Shown in pieces: positions 10,579 through 22,168 of a stretch of 64,000 bases of DNA; the first letter of the stretch is position 1; every line of letters starts with the position of its first letter. This DNA is from Argyresthia goedartella (lineage: Eukaryota > Arthropoda > Insecta > Lepidoptera > Argyresthiidae), in contig OX463815.1 in the NCBI GenBank assembly GCA_949825045.1, positions 26,031,356 through 26,095,355 of the forward strand, read 5' to 3'. Both the position numbers and the translations under genes were made by a program. Below the pieces are notes generated by a model. That model was not told the DNA's origin and did not search any database. It saw only the letters and a list, made by a program, of their open reading frames with translations.

Positions 10579-13415
10579 CAATACCACAGTAACAACAACA
10601 ACGGAATTAAGCCAGACCAGGATAATTAGTTATAACTGCAAATCGGCCAAAAGCGCGACGTTTTGTCTGCAATCGCTATGTAAGGAGGCAGATATAATAG
10701 CGCTACAAGAAACTTGGCTGCTACCGTACGACATACCTTATCTAGGTAACATAGACGAACATTTTGAATTTACGGGGAAATCGGCGGTCGACTTATCTAC
10801 AGGCATACAGAAAGGAAGACCGTACGGCGCGGTGGTGTGGCAATTTTATGGCGAAAAAGTATGTTTCATCATGTTCAAGTAATCAACAGTAATAATGTGC
10901 GTATAACCGGTATTAAAATAACTACGTGTAACCAATCTATAGTAATATTGTGTGTGTATATGCCGTATGAGGCGCCGGACAACCTAGCGGAATTTAGCGA
11001 CTGTTTAAGTGAACTTAGTGCAATTATAGAAAGTTGTGAAAGTGAGTCAGTATTTATCTTAGGTGACTTTAACGCGCATCCTTATACATCCTTCTGTAAC
11101 GAAATGCTGTCATTTTGTACCGAACAAAAATGGCTTTGTGCGGACTTTGAGTATTTAGGTATAGACTCGGGAACTTATACATATATCAGTGAGGCTCACG
11201 GGACCAGACGGTGGTTAGATCACTGTTTAACGACGCAATCAGCTCACCGTACTATTACTAAAGTTGAAGTGAAGTATGATGTGTTTTGTTCTGATCACTT
11301 CCCTATAATGTTCTATTGTAATTTAGGTGTGATAAGAAAAAAGCTAGTTAATAATAGTTATGATGAGTGCACTGGGGTAAGATGGGGTAGCAGAGAACCG
11401 GGGGAGATAAGTGCGTATTCTAATTTGTGTCACACTAAACTACGGGAAATTGACTTTCCGGAGGAATTTAGGCAATGTTGTGATAACGGTTGTGATAACA
11501 TTTGTGATAACATTAGTCATAGAAATATTATAGACGATATGTATAGTTTAATTGTAAATGTTCTAAGTGAATCAGCAATGCTCAGCCGTAATAAAAATCC
11601 AGTTAAGAAAAAGTATGTTACAGGATGGAATAGACATGTTAGAGAGTCACATTCACTTGCCAGACTGAAGTTTCTACAATGGATTGACTACGGCAAGCCT
11701 AAATTAGGGCCTATTTACCAAGAAATGTGTGACAGTAGAAAAGTTTTCAAATCCAAGCTCAAATGGTGCCAAAATAATCAGGAACAGATCAAAATGGACC
11801 TAATAGCTACACATCGACAGGCAAAAAACTTTTCTAATTTTTGGAAATGTACTAAAAAGTTAAACCCCAAAACTAGTTTACCAGTATCTGTAAATGGTAT
11901 AGTTGAACCGAAGGATATAGCTGACCTATTCTGTAAACATTTTAAAGTGGAATCGCCCTTAGTGCCAAAGCACAGTGTGATCAGTGTTGAGCGCTGTTGT
12001 GAACGGGACAATAAGACTAGTTTTACAACCAAACAAGTGGCTTTCATTGTAAACAACATGACACGTGGAAAATCACCCGGGCATGACGGGCTCAGCATTG
12101 AACATATCCAGCACGCGGGAGTTCATCTCCCCAGAATTTTGTCAATGTTCTATACGTTTTGTGTGAAACATGAATATCTCCCACAGGATATGATGGAGAC
12201 TATCGTGGTACCTATAGTAAAAAACAAGACAGGAGACGTATCAGATACTAACAACTACAGACCTATCTCACTCGCAACGGTACTGGCTAAAGTATTTGAT
12301 GGCTTGCTTGACGACCAACTGGATAAGCATCTCCAGCTTAATGATGGACAATTTGGGTTTAGGTCTGGATTGTCTACAGAAAGTGCGATACTGGCTCTCA
12401 AGCACACTGTAAGATACTATACTGAAAGAAACACTTAAGTATATGCATGTTTTTTAGATCTCTCGAAGGCCTTCGATTTAGTCTCTTATGATATCCTGTG
12501 GGATAAGTGTGAGAAGCAAACCTACCGATGGAAACTGTAAATATACTTAAATATTGGTATGGCCATCAGATGAACAGAGTCAGGTGGGGGAGTGCTTACT
12601 CTGAAAAGTACAAATTGGAATGCGGAGTGAGACAGGGGGGACTCACGTCTCCGAAGCTTTTCAACTTATATGTAAATAATCTCATTGGTGGGCTCAGCAG
12701 CATGCATGCGGGTTGCTATGTAAGTGGGAAAAGTGCGAATAACATAAGCTATGCCGATGACATGGTGCTGCTGAGTCCATCAGTGAGAGGATTGAGAAAT
12801 CTTTTAAGTACTTGTGAGTCATATGCTGAGACCCATGGATTACGATATAATGTTAAAAAGACTGAAGTAATGATATTTAAGAAGGGAACTAAGTCGCCTA
12901 GTAATGTGCCTCCTATAAAATTGTACGGTCAGGAGTTATTGAGTGTTACAAGCTTTAAATATCTGGGACACATTGTAACCAATGACCTGAGAGACGACCT
13001 GGACATTGATAGGGAACGGAGGGCGTTGGCGGTGAGGGTGAACATGCTGGCGCGCAGGTTTGCTCGTTGCACACATCAAGTAAAAATTACTTTGTTTAAG
13101 GCTTACTGCCAATCCTTTTACACGAGCAGCCTGTGGGTCAGCTATACTCAAAAGTCCATAAACGCCCTTCGAGTCCAGTACAATAACGGATTTAGGATGC
13201 TGCTGGGGTTGCCGCGATTCTGTAGTGCGTCAGGCATGTTTGCAGAAGCCCGCACGGACGGGTTTCATGCAATAATAAGAAAACGCGTGGCCTCATTAAT
13301 GCACAGAGTTCGCGGCAGCACCAGCGGTATCCTGACTGTTATAGCAGATAGGGTCGAAGGACCTATTTTAAAGCACTGGATCAAGGTGGTGACCGGCACC
13401 TCGCCGGATAAATAG
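10568..13415 (+). pseudogene. ORF2 (AP endonuclease + reverse transcriptase) of CR1-like copy 1, broken
   Basis: The ATG at 10568 lies inside the last codons of ORF1. Endonuclease motifs follow in order: SYNCKSAKSA, ALQETWLLPYD, LGDFNAHP (about 11060) and CSDHFPIMFY (about 11290). RT follows: GKSPGHDGLSIEHI, NNYRPISLATVLAKVFD, GQFGFRSGLSTESA, CGVRQGGLTSPKLFNLY and catalytic YADD at 12750-12761, then thumb and C-terminal domain to a stop at 13413-13415. There are three lesions: a 5-base insertion near 10830 shifting frame in the endonuclease, a TAA at 12436-12438 in the RT, and a frameshift near 12515-12525. The active-site residues themselves are intact. Compared with copy 2 the frame would otherwise be continuous, so inactivation looks fairly recent. 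Confidence 0.85.
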
Positions 13416-13602
13416 GCTCATCATCATCTTCAATCTGCCCACACCTACCCACTGCTGAGTACAGGCCTCTTCTCTACCTCGCTATCCACCATAAGTTGCT
13501 TACTTATTTATTTTAATTTTATTTTAAGGTGTAACATAGATTAGGAAATTCTCTTTTTGTACTAACAATACTATGGAACCGTGTTTTCTGAAAATAAATG
13601 TT

Positions 13603-13623
13603 TTATTATTATTATTATTATTA
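13603..13623 (+). repeat. (TTA)n 3' tail of CR1-like copy 1
   Basis: Seven TTA units follow an AATAAA-containing stretch at the 3' end of the element and directly precede host-element RT codons on the opposite strand. Confidence 0.75.
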
Positions 13624-14804
13624 AAAATTTCACAAGGCAATCTGTTTCCAGTTTTTGAAACATTTTGTAAGAAATGCAATCTAAACCAATGGTTGTGTCT
13701 TTACGTTAAAAGCAGCTATCAACTGCTTTTAACTCATCTATGGTGAATGGATTGATAATGTAACTATTGGTGGGGTTTACGGAAGAAGTATTATTTATTT
13801 GCATTGGTTGTGAAACAAAGTCAGGTGTATATTTCCTTAAAAAGTTATTTATCCAAAATATTTAATTATTATTATTTAGTTTCGTACTTTTACTGTAGGA
13901 TTTATTGAATTTACGCATAGTTTGCCAAATTTTAGAAATTGGAGTGGATCTATTTATTTCGTTACAGTATTCTTTCCAATTATTTAATCTTTCTAATTTA
14001 ATAATAAGTTTTTTATGAGCCTGCATTTTTTTAAATTAATATAGTTTAAATTAGGTACTAGGATCTTGTTTAAATATAATAAAAGCTTCCCTACTTTTTT
14101 GAACTGCATTAGCACACTTTTCATTCCACCATGGCAGAGGAGGATGCCGGTATTTAAAATTGCTTCCTGTCTGTTTCGAGCTATTATTATTCATATTTGA
14201 ATTTTGGGCCTGACTTCTAAACATCGATTGATTAATAGCTTTATGAATGATATCACAATAGTCATAGTAAGACTGTAGAGGATCGTTATGGTTAATAATA
14301 AATTCTTTAAGCATAGTGTTGGCGAGCTTTGAAAACTTATTCCAATTTACTAGCCGTATATTTTTGAGTGCAGCTGTGTTATTTTGAGAAATAAAGTTGT
14401 TTGTAGAAGAATCAGTGATAGTGTTGAACAAAATCTCAGGAATCTCAGGGGATCATCATATACTGTCCAATTGCAATTAAGGGCTATAGAGGGACTGACT
14501 ATTGTTAAATCCAAACCATTTGGTCTCCAGTTATTTGTACCTACAGTTGTTGGTTGTGTGTCATTTAATAACACTAAATTGCATTCATTTACAGCGTCGA
14601 GGACATCTCTTCCACGAGGACTGACAGATTGGCAACCCCACATGGTGTGATGTGCATTGAAATCACCCGCTACTAAGCATGGTTGTGGTAAGGTATTAAT
14701 AAAATTAACAAATTTTGATTTTCTAAAAGTAGGGCTACAATTTGTCGGGATATAAAGACTGGCCATTGATAATGAACTGTTATTAAAGTTAATATAACAA
14801 ATAT
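13624..14804 (-). pseudogene. AP endonuclease and RT N-terminus of the split non-LTR element
   Basis: Read from 14804 downward: ICYINFNNSSLSMASLYIP leads into the endonuclease motifs VAGDFNAHHTMWG, a 'GRDVLDAVNECNLVLLN' segment and GLDLTIVSPS. After a shift near 14400 come FNTITDSSTNNFIS and the HPPLPWWNEKCANAVQKSR linker typical of I/jockey-like ORF2. Then the pre-RT motif KYTPDFV, and TIGLDCISYKMFQKLE at the RT start, where the coding ends abruptly at the TTA tail of the nested element. Stops and frameshifts are present. This is the 5' half of the element whose 3' half is at 6960-9228. Confidence 0.75.
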
Positions 14805-14849
14805 GTTAAATAAGTTAATATAACAAGAATATAAAACAAATATGTATCA

Positions 14850-14970
14850 CAAAGACTTGGCTTCGGCCTTATTGAAAACGCCGAAGAAGACTTACAAAGA
14901 ATTGGCTTCGGCCTGGTATGTAATAACGGATTTGACTGAATAAATAAAAGACTTGGCTTTGGCCTAACTA
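14850..14970. repeat. Irregular repeats of an AGACTTGGCTTCGGCCT unit
   Basis: Three copies of (A/C)TTGGCTT(C/T)GGCCT lie near 14860, 14902 and 14952, separated by AT-rich sequence. No function is seen. Confidence 0.5.
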
Positions 14971-15004
14971 AACTTAAATAAACGAGCGAAGAAAGAATCA
15001 CCAT

Positions 15005-15556
15005 CAGAACAGGATGTACGGCTTAGATGCCCTTGCCTATCCAAAAGGAAAAAGGTAAAAAAAAGTTCACTTCAATCAAAGAACTGTCAAATTGACATAG
15101 GGTCATTGTCGCCAAATTCGCGGCTTTGTCGCTAGAAATGGCAACTTTTTGCCTAAACCCTAGTGACAAAAAAATATCTGACGACTTTTCTGCCTACTTT
15201 TTAGTAAAAAATAATACAGTTTTAGACAACGGATTACATGCATTACTTGGATTTATTTATCTGAAATAAATAATTATTATTTTGTGTGTAAGTTAAAACT
15301 TCACGGGACAAAAGCGTCGAGGTCCTTTATAGAAGCTTGCGTGGTGACATGGGTCCATTACGTAGATTAGGCAAAATATAGGATGCGGTGCACCCCAAAG
15401 TGTATACTCAAAGAACATTCCCGCTAGGTGCACAGGTCTATTGCGAAATTAAAATGGAAATAAGGAATTGGCTGTGGGTTTCCTTTCTCAATTGAATAGT
15501 AAGTCCAAACTATCTCTGACAACGGACACCTGCCTGAACCAAGTCTCAATAATGAT
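15005..15556. other. Intergenic DNA, nothing recognised
   Basis: No coding or repeat signature that I can name was found. Confidence 0.4.
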
Positions 15557-15966
15557 CAAAAAACCGGTCAAGTGCGAGTCTAAATCGCGCACGAAGGGTT
15601 CCGTACCACCGTTCAATGGGAGCGATGGTGTGGAGTGAATAGTTTGGATTTTACACAGCAAAATATTGTTTACAAAGTTATTGGTGCGGTTACTTTCACA
15701 CTCCATGTACGTAACCAGGTGCAGCCATAAGTTTGTATGTGGTATTGAAAGAATTGTTGTATGGGAGCCCCCTTAAATATTTATTTTATCCTGTTTTTTA
15801 GTATTTGTTGTTATAGCGGCAACATAAATACATCATCTGTGAAAATTTCAACTGTCTAACTATCACGGTTCGTGAGATACAGCCTGGTGACAGACGGACG
15901 GACGGACAGCGGAGTCTTAGTAATAGGGTCCCGTTTGGAACCCTTCGGGTACGGAACCCTAAAAAT
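15557..15966 (+). repeat. Interspersed ~410-bp repeat with inverted GGTTCCGTAC ends
   Basis: It opens with CCGGTCAAGTGCGAGTC...CGAAGGGTTCCGTACC and closes with GTACGGAACCCTAAAAA, preceded by ACAGACGGACGGACGGACAG. This is, from memory, a very common non-coding lepidopteran repeat. A short piece of the same family is at 52915-52972. Confidence 0.7.
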
Positions 15967-16617
15967 AGGCAGGTGGTGACTCGCCGTCCACTAATTGGGC
16001 CCCCTATTCAGCCGACGTAAAATGACGGCAAGGTGGCAACAAACGGTGTGAACGGCTAAGGGTGGAGAGATGAAATTGAACTCTGGGTTCCAGGGATCTT
16101 CTCAAGAAGATATTTTCCCGTTATAGGTTTTTAATTTTATTATTTTTTTATTCCGTTTGAGGTTCAAAATCGCGATGTCTCATAACCACGCTCAGGTCTC
16201 CAGCGGTTAAACAACGATCATTTGCACCCTCGGGATCCCACTAAGTCCCACTCGCCATCTTAAGTTACACATCCACCCTTCAAATGCACACCAGATAAGC
16301 TGCTATACCTCTAACGATTCCTCTCTGACCGGCCGCTGGTTAAGCAAGACAGAGCTGCCCTCTCGGGTTCAACTCCGGCCGCAGATAGCCGGAGTCGAGA
16401 GTCTACGCTTCTCGCTGGAGTGGGTCTGTGGGGTCATTACTTCCCAACAGCTCGCCACGTCAAGCTGCCCTGCATGTATTTAATTTTTATTTGTGTCTTT
16501 TAGAATTATTTTGAGCAATATATACCTATAAGGTATATTTAGTATGTAGAAAAGTAAAAACACTAGTTTATATTATTTACTTGTATTTCTCCACATAGGC
16601 CTACCTGACACTGCTAT
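15967..16617. other. Non-coding stretch, possible tRNA-like segment
   Basis: No gene is seen. Around 16330-16392 there is TGGTTAAGCAAG followed 20 bases later by GGGTTCAACTCC, which loosely resemble A and B boxes of a tRNA-derived SINE. Support is weak. Confidence 0.25.
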
Positions 16618-16735
16618 TAAATTTATCCTTTCCATATTGAGTTGAGAAGAAATCTCTTGTTTGAGATAAGCTTGCCTTTGTAAATGTCTTTTCCATAGGC
16701 TTTTAGTGTGAATTTTCATATGCAATAAATATTAC
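16618..16735 (+). repeat. 3'-tail-like interspersed repeat, copy 1
   Basis: A stretch with TTTATCCTTTCCAT, GTAAATGTCTTTTCCATA and a final TGCAATAAAT recurs at 37895-38005. The terminal AATAAA suggests the 3' end of a retroelement of unknown family. Confidence 0.5.
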
Positions 16736-16765
16736 TATACAACGTGTAACTCTAAGTACGCAAAA

Positions 16766-17040
16766 CCTTATATAACGTGTCTCAAGAAACGAACTCAGTA
16801 CATATAGCTGAATATATCTTGAAAAAGACTAATGTGACTGTTTTGCCTTATAAAATGCCTGTGAATGAGTTGAAGGAGTATGACTCATACAAAATATATG
16901 TACCGAAATCAAAGGTATCGCTGTTTGAGGATGATGATTTTTGGCCATTTGATACATATTTTAGAAGGTATTTCATCTTTAGTACCAGCAAGGATAATAA
17001 TCTAAAAAGCACAAACGTAAACAAAAATGGCAAACAGTAA
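16766..17040 (+). pseudogene. ORF1 C-terminal domain of CR1-like copy 2
   Basis: The visible protein (SQETNSVHIAEYILKKTNVT, then YDSYKIYVP, DDDFWPFDTYFRRYFIF and a C-terminal NKNGKQ) matches the last third of ORF1 of copy 1. The N-terminal two thirds are absent because of 5' truncation. The stop at 17038-17040 lies 11 bases into ORF2, the same overlap arrangement as in copy 1. Confidence 0.8.
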
Positions 17041-18883
17041 CAACAAAAATAATAGTAATAATAATGCGTGTACAACTAGTAAACTTGTCAGTTACAATTG
17101 TAAACACGTGAAGCGATCTGCACAATGTATACAATCATTATGTCGCGATGCGGATATAGTGGCACTGCAAGAGACATGGATACTACCCCACGATATAACA
17201 TACCTAGGTACGCTAGACAGCAACTTTGGATACACGGGAAAGTCGGCGGTGGACACCTCGGCGGGTTTGCTGAGGGGAAGACCGTATGGAGGTATGGCCA
17301 TCTTATGGCGTAAAAGTGTTTTCCAACGTGTGCAAGTCATTACTTGTGATAGCGTGCGAATTGCTTGTGTTTTGTTGTCTATGTGTAATCACTCGGCGCT
17401 AGTGTTCAGTGTGTATATGCCTACAGACGACCCAGAGCACCTGCTAGAATTCACGGAATGCCTGAGTGAGATCAATGGTGGAAGGTAACAATGTTGAATC
17501 GGTGTACATCTTAGGTGATCTCAATGCCCATCCACATACTTTGTTTTGTAGAGAGATGCTGAAGTTTTGCTCAGATCAAAAATTGATATGTGCGGACTTT
17601 GAAAAATTGGGAATTGACTCGGGCACATACACTTATGTGAGTGAGGCCAATGGGTCTAAAAGATGTTTGGACCACTGTCTAGCGACAGCATCGGCCTATA
17701 GTACGATTGTCGATGTTAAGGTGCACTATGATGTAGTATGGTCAGACCATTATCCGATATTTTTTAATGCAATCTAAATCTTATAAAATTGAAATCTTTA
17801 AATTATCCTATCAATGTTGCAATGAAAAATGTTCGATGGGGAAACTAGAAAGCCGAGGAAATTAAAATCTATGCAGAATCCTGCCACCGAAATTTAAGTC
17901 TTATTGTTTTGCCACCAGAACTTGAGGAATGTTGTGATATCATCTGTGATAATGTAGACCATAGGAAGTTAGTAGATAGTATGTATAGTCAAATTGTATT
18001 AGCAGTAAGTGAGGCCGCTGTACTTAGTACTAATAGTCGTAGACAGAATAATCATAATAATAAAAAACAACAGGTGACAGGTTGGAACAAGCATGTAGGA
18101 GAGGCTCACGCCAATGCGCGAAGTAAGTTTAAGCAATGGCTTTCATAGGGGAGGCCGGCGTCAGGTACTTTTTACTTGGAGATGTGCCTAAGCAGAAAAG
18201 TTTTTAAGTCTAAGCTAAAGTGGTGCCAGAATAACCAAGAGCTAATAACCATGGACATATTAGCTTCGCATCATAAGGCGAACGATGTTAGTAAATTTTG
18301 GAAGGCTACTAACAACCTTAATACTAAGTCTAGCTTGCCTATTTCGGTTGATGGAGTGACCCAGCCGAAAGCTATTGCTGATTTATTTCGGCAGCATTTT
18401 AAAGTGCAGTCGCCCCTAGATGGGACTAAACGGGTGCGTGATGGTGAGCCACGTGGTGCCGGTGATGGTGTTCGAATATTAAAATCTCCTCTAAAGATGT
18501 GGCTACTATCATTAGACACATGAAGAGAGGAAAGTCACCGGGCCATGACGGGCTCAGCATTGAACACCTGAAATATGGAGGGGATCATGTGCCGAGAGTG
18601 CTCTCTATGTTTTATAATATCTGTCTAGGACATGGATATCTTCCGAAGGATATGATGCAGACCATTGTAGTACCTAACACAAAGAATAGGACTGGTGACA
18701 TGTCTGACAGAAATAACTACAGGCCTATATCGCTTGCAACTATTGTTGCGAAAATGTTTGATGGGATGCTTGATGCCCAGCTTAGCGCTCATCTGAAATT
18801 AAATGACGCACAGTTTGGCTTTAGGCCGGGGCTGTCGACAGAAAGTGTCATGGCTTTAAGCATACCGTTAAATACTACTCAGA
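17027..18883 (+). pseudogene. ORF2 endonuclease and RT fingers of CR1-like copy 2
   Basis: Starts at the ATG overlapping ORF1. Endonuclease motifs LVSYNCKHVKRSAQ, ALQETWILPHD, LGDLNAHPH and WSDHYPIFF are seen in order, then the linker (KSKLKWCQNNQELI) and RT fingers (GKSPGHDGLSIEHL, NNYRPISLATIVAKMFD, AQFGFRPGLSTES). Breaks include a frameshift near 17475, stops at 17775-17777 and 18146-18148, and a frameshift near 18480. The coding ends at the BEL/Pao insertion. GDLNAHPH replaces the usual GDFNAHP, and the overall decay is greater than in copy 1. Confidence 0.8.
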
Positions 18884-18888
18884 CCGTA
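18884..18888. repeat. Target-site duplication CCGTA (left)
   Basis: CCGTA directly precedes the left LTR and recurs at 26157-26161 directly after the right LTR. Five bases is the size expected for BEL/Pao integration. Confidence 0.9.
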
Positions 18889-19434
18889 TGTTCAGGCTTC
18901 TCAGCACCTAATGACCTCGTAGGGGCCCATCAGCTACGAGGTAGCGTAACGATCAGTTGCCAAGAAGTGTGAACGTCGGCGGTTCACCGAGCTGAAGTTA
19001 ATTGGGGTCGATCTAACCTGGTCTGTGCTTCGGTCCCGTCAACCTCCTGTCTCTCTGCAAGGCCCGGGTGCACCCTAGGCTCTTCTTGGTAGACAGGTTC
19101 TTCAGCCAACCAGGTATGACTGGCGGGCCAGCTTCAATGAGCACAGTGTTCCAACACAGGTTATGTTACGTGGTAAAAACAATCGGGCACGAAAATGCGA
19201 ACTTTATCTGGTTCGAGAAACAATAACACACTCAGCTATATTAACAATCCTGAGGGAAACCCGAATACATTCCAGATGGCCTGCGATTTAATTTCAATAC
19301 CCTAACCAAAACGCGTTTACATTGCGAGGGCTTTCGTCCGTCAGTTGTCAAAAAACTGCTAGGTTGGCAGCTAACGTCAAATTCAAAATGGCCGTTCAGA
19401 AACCATCGATCGAATATCGATTTGGAATCGAACA
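18889..19434 (-). repeat. 3' LTR of the BEL/Pao element
   Basis: It is 546 bp, matching 25611-26156 with two transitions. Its short open frames are identical in both LTRs and are not genes. A purine-rich stretch just inside it (minus strand, around 19435-19450, GGGCGGGTGA) may be the polypurine tract. Confidence 0.9.
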
Positions 19435-19466
19435 ATCACCCGCCCGGACAGGCACCCACCTGTCCC

Positions 19467-22168
19467 CTAATCTACGGGCAGCCGAGACAACGTTGCTACC
19501 GCTCGTTTTAGAACCGAGCCTCCTACTAGAACCTCTGCAGACCGGGGGGTCCCGTCCTTGCCAGGGAACAAGTTATTAATGCGCCCCCTGCGCCAACGTA
19601 GTGGCGGTAGGTTAGCATCCTTAACCAGAACGAGGTCACCAACACTAGGGGGGCTAGTTTTGTCAGTCCACTTAAGGCGCTGTTGTAAGATATGCAGATA
19701 CTCGAGCGACCAACGCTTCCAGAAATTCTGAGTAAACTGCTGCAACATCTGATACCTTGACAACCGATACAATTTCACTCCCTCGAAGGGGTGCTCGGGC
19801 AACGCGTTAAGTGGCTGTCCTATCAAGAAATGGCCTGGGGTCAGAGCCTCCAGGTCATTTGGATCCGAGCTGAGCGGACACAACGGTCGCGAATTGAGAA
19901 CGGCCTCGATCTTACAAAACAATGTCGCGAGCTCCTCAAAAGTCAGCGCGGTCTGACCTACTATACGCCCCAAGTGCGTCTTAGCTGACTTAACTACGGC
20001 CTCAAAAATCCCACCCCAGTGGGGGCAAATCGGTGGGCTGAAGGTCCACTGTATACCCCGACGGGAGAGGGCCGTTCCAATATCCACTTTATTTACATTC
20101 AAAAAGTTGACTATCTCTCGTAAGTATCATTCCGCACCGATGTAGTTAGTGCCGTTATCAGAGCGGATCAAAGTTGGAAGTCCCCTTCGAGAAACAAACC
20201 TATCCAAACAAGCAATGAAAGCCTCTGTCGAGAGATCAGCAACGAGCTCGAGATGTACCGCCTTGGTGGATAAACAAACAAACACACATAGGTACGCCTT
20301 GTATTGCCTAGCGGTACGCAATCGTGAACTCTTCACCATAAACGGTCCTGCAAAATCCGTACCAACACCTGAAAACGGTCTGACCTCATTCACACGATCA
20401 GGGGGCAAGTCTCCCATGAGAGGTTGCATCGTGGCAGCCTTAAGTCGATAACAAGGCATGCACCGAAACACGATGTTCCGTATGACACGGCGGGCAGATA
20501 AGATCCAAAACTCCCGCTGGAGCGTGGCCAACAACGCGTTACAGCCGGCATGCGCGTTTTTAATATGACGATCAGTCACCAGCAATTCAACTAACTGTCC
20601 CCCCTTGGGGAGCAGAAGTGGGTGACGAGCCGAATACGACAGATTCGCATTGCGCAATCTTCCTCCTACCCGAAGTAACCCGGTCGAATCAACAAAGGGG
20701 TTGAGACGCGCGACGGCTCCCTTCAATTTCGAACGTCCACTTCGTATAATCTCCAATTCTGCCCCAAACTTCGAGGACTGTACCAACCGGACCAAAATCA
20801 ATAGCGACTCGTTTCGCTCTGCCGGAGTCAGAATAGGGTTCAACGTTCGCTGATCGCGAGGAGTACGACAATTTCGAGCGAATCTCCTAATCCAAGTGGA
20901 CACGTTTATCAACTTGTCAAGTGAGCTATACTGGTCCAGCAGAAACCCGGCGTCAGGGTCCTCAGCCTTCTGGGTAACATGCACGGCCGCTCTGGGGCCA
21001 TGATCCGAAGATACTACTACATGGCTGTGGGGCCAGTCCGATTCTCTCTTGGCAAGCCAGGGTGGTCCCCACCACAAATGGTGTCTAACGAGTTCAAGAG
21101 CCCGACATCCCCTGGATGCACAATCAGACGGGTTCAATTCTCCTGGTACATGTCTCCAGGTCAGTGGGACCTCAGACGACACAATCTGGGAGACACGGTT
21201 CGCAACAAAAACCTCTAAGTTATGGACCGAAGCCTTCAGCCAGCGCAAAACAATCTGGCTGTCCGTCCACGCGTACACCGTATCCTCCAAAACCACTGAC
21301 CCACGCAACACTGTTAGAGTGTGATTCAAAAGTTTGGTCAAAAGAGCAGCCCCGGACAGTTCCAGTTTTGGAATCGTCATCCTTGTCCGAATAGGCGCTA
21401 CCTTGCTTTTTGCCAAAACCAAACGCACGTCGACCTCCCCGGTGGAGGTGACGGTTCGCAAATAAACCGCTGCCGTAAACCCTCGTTCAGAGGCATCACA
21501 AAACCCGTGAAGGGTTGCCCTGTAATCCCCAGCAGGGACCAATTTCCTCGGCAGCGATACATTATTTATGTCCGATAGCGAGGTGAACATTCGCGTCCAA
21601 TCAGTCAACAAATCACCTGAGAGGTGGGTGTCCCAGGTCAACTGAGCCGCCCATAGCCTTTGCATAAAACATTTGAGAGCAAAGGTGACTGGAGAAATCC
21701 ATCCATTCGGGTCGAACGTTCTCGCAATCGTTGACAGTACTGACCGCTTCGTCCAGGCCTTCGGTGTTTCTAAAACCACCCGATAGGTAAACTCATCATG
21801 GACGGGCCGGTACTGAATTCCAAGTACTGACAACATGTCAGGGTTGTCAGGATTCTCAAAAACGTGCGGGTCTTTTTGAAACTCATCTGGGAGACCAGCC
21901 ATCAACTCAGGGGAGTTGGACATCCACTTACGTAGTTCATAGCCGCCTCGTTCCAGCAATTGAATGAGCTCGTCACGTCGGTCCAGAGCTTCCTCTACAC
22001 TGGCTGCCCCTGTGCAGACGTCATCGACGTACAAATCTTGCTCCAGGATAGCGGCGGCTCTAGGATAGCTCACACGGTCACGCGACGCCAACTCCCGCAG
22101 GGTACGCATCGCCAAATACGGGCTAGACCGTAACCCATACGTGTTCGTGTTTAACTCATAGACCTTGA
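19467..22168 (-). pseudogene. BEL/Pao pol: RT palm, RNase H and integrase
   Basis: After a frameshift near 22175 the RT resumes with VYELNTNTYGLRSSPYLAMR and the catalytic YVDD (DLYVDDVCTG). An RNase H-like domain follows (LHGFCDASERGFTAAVY; TIPKLELSGA; AWTDSQIVLRWL). The integrase has its zinc region (H..N.HAG and CMPCYRLK), the DDE core starting GVGTDFAGPF and SDNGTNYIGAE, and the downstream glutamate region (HWGGIFEAVVKSAK). A C-terminal LPPLRWRRGRI motif precedes the stop at 19467. One UGA at 20127-20129 breaks the integrase core, with the same frame open on both sides. Apart from these two breaks the frame is complete. I describe the breaks only; their effect on function is inferred. Confidence 0.88.

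Larger units (their letters stand above)
9229..13623 (+). mobile_element. Full-length CR1-like non-LTR retrotransposon, copy 1
   Basis: The insertion starts at CAGTTCCGCGCGG, has a 156-base CpG-rich 5' UTR, two overlapping ORFs and a 3' end in TTA repeats. It replaces nothing in the host element: host RT codons lie directly on both sides. Flanks show a short AT-rich duplication of roughly 6-10 bases (TTAAATTT versus TTAAAAATTT) whose exact length is unclear. The RT type (GVRQGG, YADDMVLL), AP endonuclease, ORF1 of this kind and simple-repeat tail fit the CR1/L2 cluster; the exact clade is not certain. ORF2 has three lesions, so the copy is not autonomous. Confidence 0.8.
6656..14804 (-). mobile_element. 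RNase H-type non-LTR retrotransposon split by a nested insertion
   Basis: The element runs on the minus strand. Its endonuclease and RT start lie at 14804-13624, the rest of RT, RNase H and zinc motif at 9228-6960, then a 3' UTR and a ten-base poly-T (6656-6665), the poly(A) tail read from the other strand. Between the two coding halves sits the complete plus-strand element 9229-13623. RT codons before and after the insertion are consecutive when compared with the related copy at 1460-4080: one half stops just before, and the other resumes at, the same point of the motif leading to PPDWK/PKEWK. The 5' end is truncated inside the endonuclease. Confidence 0.8.

Noticed and set aside
14384..14650. 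88-codon plus-strand frame
   Set aside because: Antisense of the endonuclease domain of the minus-strand non-LTR element.
19241..19435. 64-residue minus frame in the left LTR, identical to one at 25963-26157
   Set aside because: Both lie inside the two LTRs of the BEL/Pao element; identity comes from the LTR duplication, not from a gene family.
20149..21578. Several plus-strand frames opposite BEL/Pao pol
   Set aside because: They are antisense shadows of the RT, RNase H and integrase codons, with no motif of their own.
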